Shown: one piece after another, positions 7,243 to 10,868 of the stretch
Numbering within the stretch: position 1 is the first letter of the stretch
Layout of the letters: each line of letters opens with the position of its first letter
Origin: an uncultured Rhodospirillaceae bacterium
GTDB taxonomy: Bacteria > Pseudomonadota > Alphaproteobacteria > Rhodospirillales > Casp-alpha2
Direction: 5' to 3'
Assembly: GCA_913048145.1 (NCBI GenBank)
Contig: CAJWVP010000064.1
Coordinates: forward strand, 1-10,868
DNA length: 10,868 bases
Program-made: the position numbers and the translations under genes
The notes under the pieces: model-generated
The model's input: only the letters and a program-made list of their open reading frames with translations
The model's database searches: none
What the model was told of the DNA's origin: nothing

Positions 7243-8045
7243 CCGCTTACGTAACCTATGACGACATTGGCGTGACGTTAGACAATCTCGTCGCCACCAT
7301 TGAGATTCAGCGCCCGCCGCATAACTTCTTCGATATTGCTTTGATCAACCAGATCGCCGATGTGCTGGAGAAATTGGATGCCGATGATGACTGCCGGGCC
7401 AGCGTGTTGTGTGCAGAGGGCAAGGCCTTCTGTGCGGGCGCCAACTTTGGTGACGGCGAAGCTTTGGACGAGAAGGGCCAGTTTAAGGGCCAATCAGAAG
7501 AGGACCGGGTCCGCCACCTCTACATGGAAGCGGTGCGCCTGTTCGAATGCCGGAAACCGATCGTCGGTGCCATCGAGGGGCCGGCCATCGGCGGCGGTCT
7601 CGGGTTGGCCATGGTCCCGGACTTCCGGGTGACGTGTTCAGAGGCGCGCTTTGCGGCGAACTTCACCCGCCTGGGTTTCCATCCTGGTTTCGGGCTGACG
7701 GAAACCCTACCGGCCGTAGTTGGGCAGCAGAACGCGAACCTTATGTTCTTCACCAGTCGTCGCTTTAAGGGCGACGAGGCGTATGCCATGGGCCTGGCCG
7801 ACGTCCTGGTTGCAAAGGAGGAGGTGCGCGCCACGGCGCACATTCTGGCTGCAGAAATTGCCGAGAACTCGCCGCTTGGTGTGGGCGAGACCCGAGCAAC
7901 CGTGCGTCAGGGATTGGCCGACCGGGTCCGGACCGCGACTGCGCGGGAACTTGAAATTCAGAAACGTTTGAAGGCAACCGCGGACTTCAAGGAAGGCGTC
8001 AAGGCAATGGCTGAGCGGCGAGTGCCCAATTTCATCGGCGCCTGA
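7239..8045 (+). CDS. Enoyl-CoA hydratase/isomerase family protein (crotonase), divergent active site
   Basis: The 268-aa protein is of normal crotonase length. The oxyanion-hole segments are intact: AFCAGANF (63-70) and GPAIGGGLGLA (114-124). The active-site loop FAANFTRLGFHPGFG (138-152) and the C-terminal helical region follow. Aligning by hand to rat mitochondrial enoyl-CoA hydratase, the Glu144 position is Gly122 and the Glu164 position is Phe142, so neither classical hydratase glutamate is present. Glu154 in GLTETLP lies downstream and could be a substitute. CoA-thioester binding is very likely. The chemistry may be hydration by other residues, isomerisation, hydrolysis or C-C cleavage, all known in this superfamily. 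The ATG overlaps the ligase stop (ATGA) and has GGAG with a 6-base spacer (7229-7232), so it can also be initiated directly. It ends the first co-transcribed unit; 132 non-coding bases follow. Confidence 0.9.
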   Translation: MTAYVTYDDIGVTLDNLVATIEIQRPPHNFFDIALINQIADVLEKLDADDDCRASVLCAEGKAFCAGANFGDGEALDEKGQFKGQSEEDRVRHLYMEAVRLFECRKPIVGAIEGPAIGGGLGLAMVPDFRVTCSEARFAANFTRLGFHPGFGLTETLPAVVGQQNANLMFFTSRRFKGDEAYAMGLADVLVAKEEVRATAHILAAEIAENSPLGVGETRATVRQGLADRVRTATARELEIQKRLKATADFKEGVKAMAERRVPNFIGA

Positions 8046-8057
8046 CCACCGCCCATC

Positions 8058-8067
8058 GAAACGTTTC
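8058..8067. promoter_or_regulatory. Perfect palindrome GAAACGTTTC, LacI-family-like operator core
   Basis: This perfect 10-bp palindrome with a central CG lies 13 bases after the upstream stop codon. GAAACGTTTC is the core of operators for several LacI/GalR-type regulators, for example the Cra/FruR site. Symmetry does not extend beyond 10 bp. No regulator gene is in the window, so the assignment is resemblance only. Confidence 0.4.
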
Positions 8068-8072
8068 ACTAG

Positions 8073-8089
8073 ATGAAAATCGATTTCAT
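8073..8089. promoter_or_regulatory. Inverted repeat ATGAAA-N5-TTTCAT, IclR-family-like operator
   Basis: The 6-bp arms are perfect with a 5-base spacer. The core TGAAA-N5-TTTCA has the same half-sites and spacing as the KdgR-type (IclR family) operator consensus. It lies just upstream of the weak promoter candidate at 8096-8124. Half-site agreement and the non-coding position make a transcription-factor site plausible; the family is a guess. Confidence 0.45.
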
Positions 8090-8164
8090 TATATGTTGAT
8101 CCGATGCGGCCACGGGATTAAACACAGGTTACTCGGATCGTGACTGTTGCGGTCAGTTGCCACC

Positions 8165-8170
8165 GGGAGG
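8165..8170 (+). promoter_or_regulatory. Strong ribosome binding site GGGAGG
   Basis: GGGAGG with a 7-base spacer precedes ATG 8178. It fixes the start of the second ligase and rules against the in-frame TTG at 8157, which lies upstream of this element. Confidence 0.75.
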
Positions 8171-8177
8171 ACACGAG

Positions 8178-10322
8178 ATGACCACAAACCCCTCAGTGGC
8201 TGAGCCCTCCGCTATGCATCGCCTTTTGCACGCGCGGTCGGTCGCCGTCATCGGCGCATCCGAAGACCGCGGCAAATTCGGTGGTCGGCTGATCCACAAC
8301 CTGCTGCACCACGGGTTTCAGGGGACGGTCTATCCCATCAATCCGAAACGGGACACAATCTTGGGCCACAGGGCCTATCCCGATATCGCCGACGTGCCGT
8401 CCCCGCCGGACGTCGCCGCTGTGGCTGTACCGGTGCAACACCTGCTGGCATCTCTGCAAGGGTGCGTCGACGCGGGCGTCAAAGTGGCCATCGTGATCAC
8501 TGGTCAGTTGGCGGAAACGGGTGTGGAGGGGGCGAAACTCCAGGACGACGCCGTGGCCATGGCACGAGCCGCTGGCATGCGCATCCTGGGACCCAACTGC
8601 CTGGGCGCGTTCAACACCCCGGCCGGTGTTTGCTTGTCGCCGTCGGTGACCATGAGCGTCGATAAGCTGCATAAGGGCCGCGTCGGCGTTGCCAGTCAGT
8701 CGGGAGCCCTGCAGACGGCCATGTTCATCCGCGCCTTTGACGCGGGGATTGGATTTTCGTCGGCGATTACGTTGGGCAACCAGGCAGACTTGGAATTGTC
8801 TGATGGATTTGAATACCTAGTCGATGATCCGGATACGGAGGCTATCCTGCTCTATGTGGAAGGCCTCAAGGATCACGAGCGGTTCAAGCGGGCGGCCCTG
8901 CGCGCCCGCGCGATGGGCAAGCCTGTGGTCGCAGTAAAGGCCGGTCGGACTGACGCCGGGGCGGCCATGGCGAACTCCCATACGGCCAGCCTCACTGGAT
9001 CCTTCGAAGCTTTCTCAGCCCTGTGCGAATCTCTAGGCATTGTTGTAACCGATCAACCGGATACGGCCGTTTTCTGTGCTGATGCCCTGGCACGGTGGGG
9101 CGCGCCCAAGGCGTCCGGCGTGGCTGTGGCGTCCGGCTCCGGCGGGGCGGCGGCATTGGCGGCGGACGCCATCGACGATGGCAACTTTCACGCGGCGCGC
9201 TTGGGTCCGAGGGCTATTGCTCATCTGGCCGAACACTTGCCTGTTCGCAAGGAGACGGCAAACGTGGATTTCGGGGCCTATCTTCGCGCTTTTGATCCCG
9301 CGGTGATGCGTGACACACTCGAGACGTTCGCCGACGAGCCGGACGTGGGCGCGGTCTTGCTGATCATGACGCCTCAGCCGGCTATGGAAAGTTTGGTTGA
9401 GATCATGCGCGACATCGGCTCGATGCGCGGCGTACCCGCCCTATTGTGCAATAAGGCCGGGAGTATGGTACGTGATCAGCTGGAGGCGGACGCACGGGTG
9501 ACGGGCTATCCCACCTACACTTCGCTGGATGATTGCTACAGGGTCTTGGAGGCCCTGATGGCGTATCGTCAGTTCCAGGAAGAAGGGCTTACGCAAGAAA
9601 CCGGGGATGCGCCCGCCGGGGCTATCGATGCGTCGGCATCGGCGTTGTCGCCGGGCCTGTTGACGGAGCCTGAGGCCAAAGGTCTTCTGGCTGCGGCCGG
9701 TGTGCCGGTGACCAGTGAGGTCATTTGCCCGGACGTGGATGCCGCGGTCCAGGCAGCGCGGGAAATCGGCTTTCCTGTTGTTCTGAAGGGCGTGGCACGC
9801 GGTCTCATCCACAAGTCAGACGCTGGCGTGGTCAAACTCAATATTCCTGATGTGGCTGCCGTGCGTAGCGCCTTTGCTCAAATTCAAGACGCCATTGCCG
9901 ACAACGCGCTGGAGGCGGCATTCGAGGGCAGCCTGGTTACCGAGATGGCCGTGGGCGGGGTTGCGGAAGCGTTTGTCGGCGCAGCCTGGGACCCACAACA
10001 CGGCCCCGGCGTTCTCGTCGGTGCCGGTGGCGTCTTCGTCGAGGTGATGAAGGACGTGAAGTTCGCCGCCGCGCCCGTGAGCGCGGCCAAGGCTCGAGCC
10101 ATGATTGAATCCCTGCAAACGTTTCCTCTTTTTGACGGCGCGCGCGGGCGGCCCAAGGCGGATGTGGCGGCGCTGGCCGATATCGTGCATCGGGTGAGCT
10201 TACTGGCCGCTCACCTAGGGCCGCGCCTGAGGGAATTGGACGTTAACCCGGTTATCGTTCGGGCCGCGGGTGAGGGCGCCCTGGCTGTTGACGCCCGGGC
10301 GGTTTGGACCATCATGGAATAG
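8178..10322 (+). CDS. Acyl-CoA synthetase, ADP-forming (acetate-CoA ligase family), second copy
   Basis: The 714-aa protein has exactly the length and domain order of the first ligase but is clearly divergent from it. The CoA-binding domain is more canonical: VAVIGASED (22-30), a Gly-rich loop near 32-36, VYPINP (51-56) and GPNCLG (138-143). The phospho-acceptor His268 lies in NSHTASLTG (266-274), after SQSGALQT (173-180). The C-terminal ATP-grasp (about 490-710) has VVLKG (534-538), HKSDAG (545-550), HGPGVLVGAGG (608-618) and LDVNPV (687-692). Expected reaction: ATP-dependent, ADP-forming and reversible thioesterification of a carboxylic acid with CoA. The start is set by a strong ribosome site. 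It follows the gap with two operator-like repeats, so it is probably controlled apart from the first unit. The next crotonase starts 10 bases after its stop. The substrate is unknown and may differ from that of the first ligase, or be a later intermediate of the same pathway. Confidence 0.93.
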   Translation: MTTNPSVAEPSAMHRLLHARSVAVIGASEDRGKFGGRLIHNLLHHGFQGTVYPINPKRDTILGHRAYPDIADVPSPPDVAAVAVPVQHLLASLQGCVDAGVKVAIVITGQLAETGVEGAKLQDDAVAMARAAGMRILGPNCLGAFNTPAGVCLSPSVTMSVDKLHKGRVGVASQSGALQTAMFIRAFDAGIGFSSAITLGNQADLELSDGFEYLVDDPDTEAILLYVEGLKDHERFKRAALRARAMGKPVVAVKAGRTDAGAAMANSHTASLTGSFEAFSALCESLGIVVTDQPDTAVFCADALARWGAPKASGVAVASGSGGAAALAADAIDDGNFHAARLGPRAIAHLAEHLPVRKETANVDFGAYLRAFDPAVMRDTLETFADEPDVGAVLLIMTPQPAMESLVEIMRDIGSMRGVPALLCNKAGSMVRDQLEADARVTGYPTYTSLDDCYRVLEALMAYRQFQEEGLTQETGDAPAGAIDASASALSPGLLTEPEAKGLLAAAGVPVTSEVICPDVDAAVQAAREIGFPVVLKGVARGLIHKSDAGVVKLNIPDVAAVRSAFAQIQDAIADNALEAAFEGSLVTEMAVGGVAEAFVGAAWDPQHGPGVLVGAGGVFVEVMKDVKFAAAPVSAAKARAMIESLQTFPLFDGARGRPKADVAALADIVHRVSLLAAHLGPRLRELDVNPVIVRAAGEGALAVDARAVWTIME

Positions 10323-10325
10323 GAG
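10321..10325 (+). promoter_or_regulatory. Ribosome binding site overlapping the ligase stop codon
   Basis: AGGAG shares two bases with the TAG stop of the upstream ligase (10320-10322) and lies 7 bases before ATG 10333. The geometry suggests tight translational coupling. Confidence 0.65.
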
Positions 10326-10332
10326 CCGAAAC

Positions 10333-10868
10333 ATGAGCGATGCCGTCACCTACGAAACGAACGGCCACGTGGCCACCATCACTATGAACAAGCCGGACCG
10401 TATGAACCGGCTGGACGTGGAGATCGTCGATGCGCTCCATCAGTCCTGGAAGCGGTTCATGGCGACGGATGGGGAGCGGGTCGCCGTTGTCGCCGGCAAC
10501 GGTCGGGCCTTTTCTGCTGGCGCCGACCTGAACGCCATCCCACATGATCTTTACCGGGCGATCCCGGGCATCGGCGTGTCCGTGGACAAACCGGTGGTAG
10601 CCGCTGTCCAAGGCTGGTGCGTCGGCGGCAGCATGGTACTAACTACCATGTGCGATCTCATGGTTGCGGCGGACGATGCTATGTTTTCCTACCCGGAGGT
10701 GAAAATTGGCTTCTCGGGTGGCTTGATCTCCAATCTGGCAAGCCGCATTCCGCACAAGATTGCTATGGAATTGCTACTGACCGGGGAACCCATTACCGCC
10801 CAGCGCGCCTATGAGGTGGGCTATGTGAACAAGCTCACGCCGGCCGATGAGGTTCTTTCGGCGGCGAC
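10333..10868 (+). CDS. Enoyl-CoA hydratase/isomerase family protein (crotonase), 3' end outside window
   Basis: The first 178 residues of a crotonase are present; the frame stays open to the window end and about a third of the gene is probably missing. The beta strand VATITMNKP (13-21), oxyanion-hole segment AFSAGADL (59-66), second Gly segment GWCVGGSMVL (94-103) and active-site loop FSYPEVKIGF (118-127) are clear. By hand alignment to rat enoyl-CoA hydratase, Glu122 matches Glu164, while Val102 replaces Glu144. One acidic residue is the pattern of enoyl-CoA isomerases and of other non-hydratase members. The loop between the two oxyanion segments (about 67-85) is short. It lies 10 bases after the second ligase with a ribosome site overlapping that stop, so the two are almost certainly co-expressed. 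The role is a step on a CoA thioester made by the cluster; the exact reaction is open. Confidence 0.9.
   Translation, partial: MSDAVTYETNGHVATITMNKPDRMNRLDVEIVDALHQSWKRFMATDGERVAVVAGNGRAFSAGADLNAIPHDLYRAIPGIGVSVDKPVVAAVQGWCVGGSMVLTTMCDLMVAADDAMFSYPEVKIGFSGGLISNLASRIPHKIAMELLLTGEPITAQRAYEVGYVNKLTPADEVLSAA

Larger units (their letters stand above)
8046..8177 (+). promoter_or_regulatory. Intergenic regulatory region before the second ligase-crotonase unit
   Basis: This 132-base gap is the largest in the acyl-CoA cluster and more AT-rich in its first half than the surrounding genes. It holds two inverted repeats (8058-8067 and 8073-8089). A loose promoter candidate follows: TTGATC (8096-8101), a 17-base spacer and TAAACA (8119-8124), matching the sigma-70 consensus only weakly. 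I see no T-tailed hairpin, so read-through from the first unit remains possible. The layout suggests separately regulated transcription of the downstream genes. Confidence 0.45.

Noticed and set aside
8143..8156. Short inverted repeat ACTG/CAGT near the second ligase start
   Set aside because: Four-base arms are expected by chance, and the repeat does not extend.
8157..8177. TTG start seven codons upstream of the second ligase
   Set aside because: The strong GGGAGG ribosome site lies between this TTG and ATG 8178 and can serve only the latter.

Overview
The window is GC-rich (about 60% by eye), densely coding bacterial DNA with short gaps and ATGA stop/start overlaps. Codon use and gene content suggest a metabolically versatile proteobacterium, most likely an alphaproteobacterium. 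That placement is an inference: there is no rRNA, tRNA or other marker gene here. I see no insertion sequence, integrase, phage gene, CRISPR array or RNA gene.

Left part (1-2815): a probable C-terminal gene fragment on the + strand ends at 98 and converges, 3 bases apart, on a complete RraA/HMG-CHA-aldolase-family gene on the - strand (102-764). Divergent from that is a small + strand gene of unknown function (863-1264). After a roughly 125-base gap comes an FAD-linked D-2-hydroxyacid dehydrogenase of the GlcD / D-2-hydroxyglutarate dehydrogenase family (1391-2815).

Right part (2883-10868): an acyl-CoA catabolic cluster, all on +. Its first unit is four genes joined by three 4-base ATGA overlaps. 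They are a small divergent acyl-CoA dehydrogenase-like subunit, a second acyl-CoA dehydrogenase subunit, an ADP-forming acyl-CoA synthetase and a divergent crotonase. A 132-base non-coding gap with two inverted repeats that look like operators follows. The second unit is another ADP-forming acyl-CoA synthetase, also exactly 714 aa, then another crotonase cut by the window end. The layout is therefore [ACAD-ACAD-ligase-crotonase] then [ligase-crotonase].

Together these genes could activate a carboxylic acid to its CoA thioester (ATP to ADP + Pi), introduce an alpha,beta double bond, and hydrate, isomerise or cleave the product. No 3-hydroxyacyl-CoA dehydrogenase, thiolase or ETF gene lies in the window. 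The two dehydrogenase proteins carry complementary active-site features, suggesting a heteromeric enzyme like the alpha2beta2 steroid side-chain dehydrogenases. Both crotonases lack at least one classical hydratase glutamate. The substrate cannot be read from the sequence. The oddest features are the split dehydrogenase, the duplicated ligase/crotonase module and the putative operator between the units.
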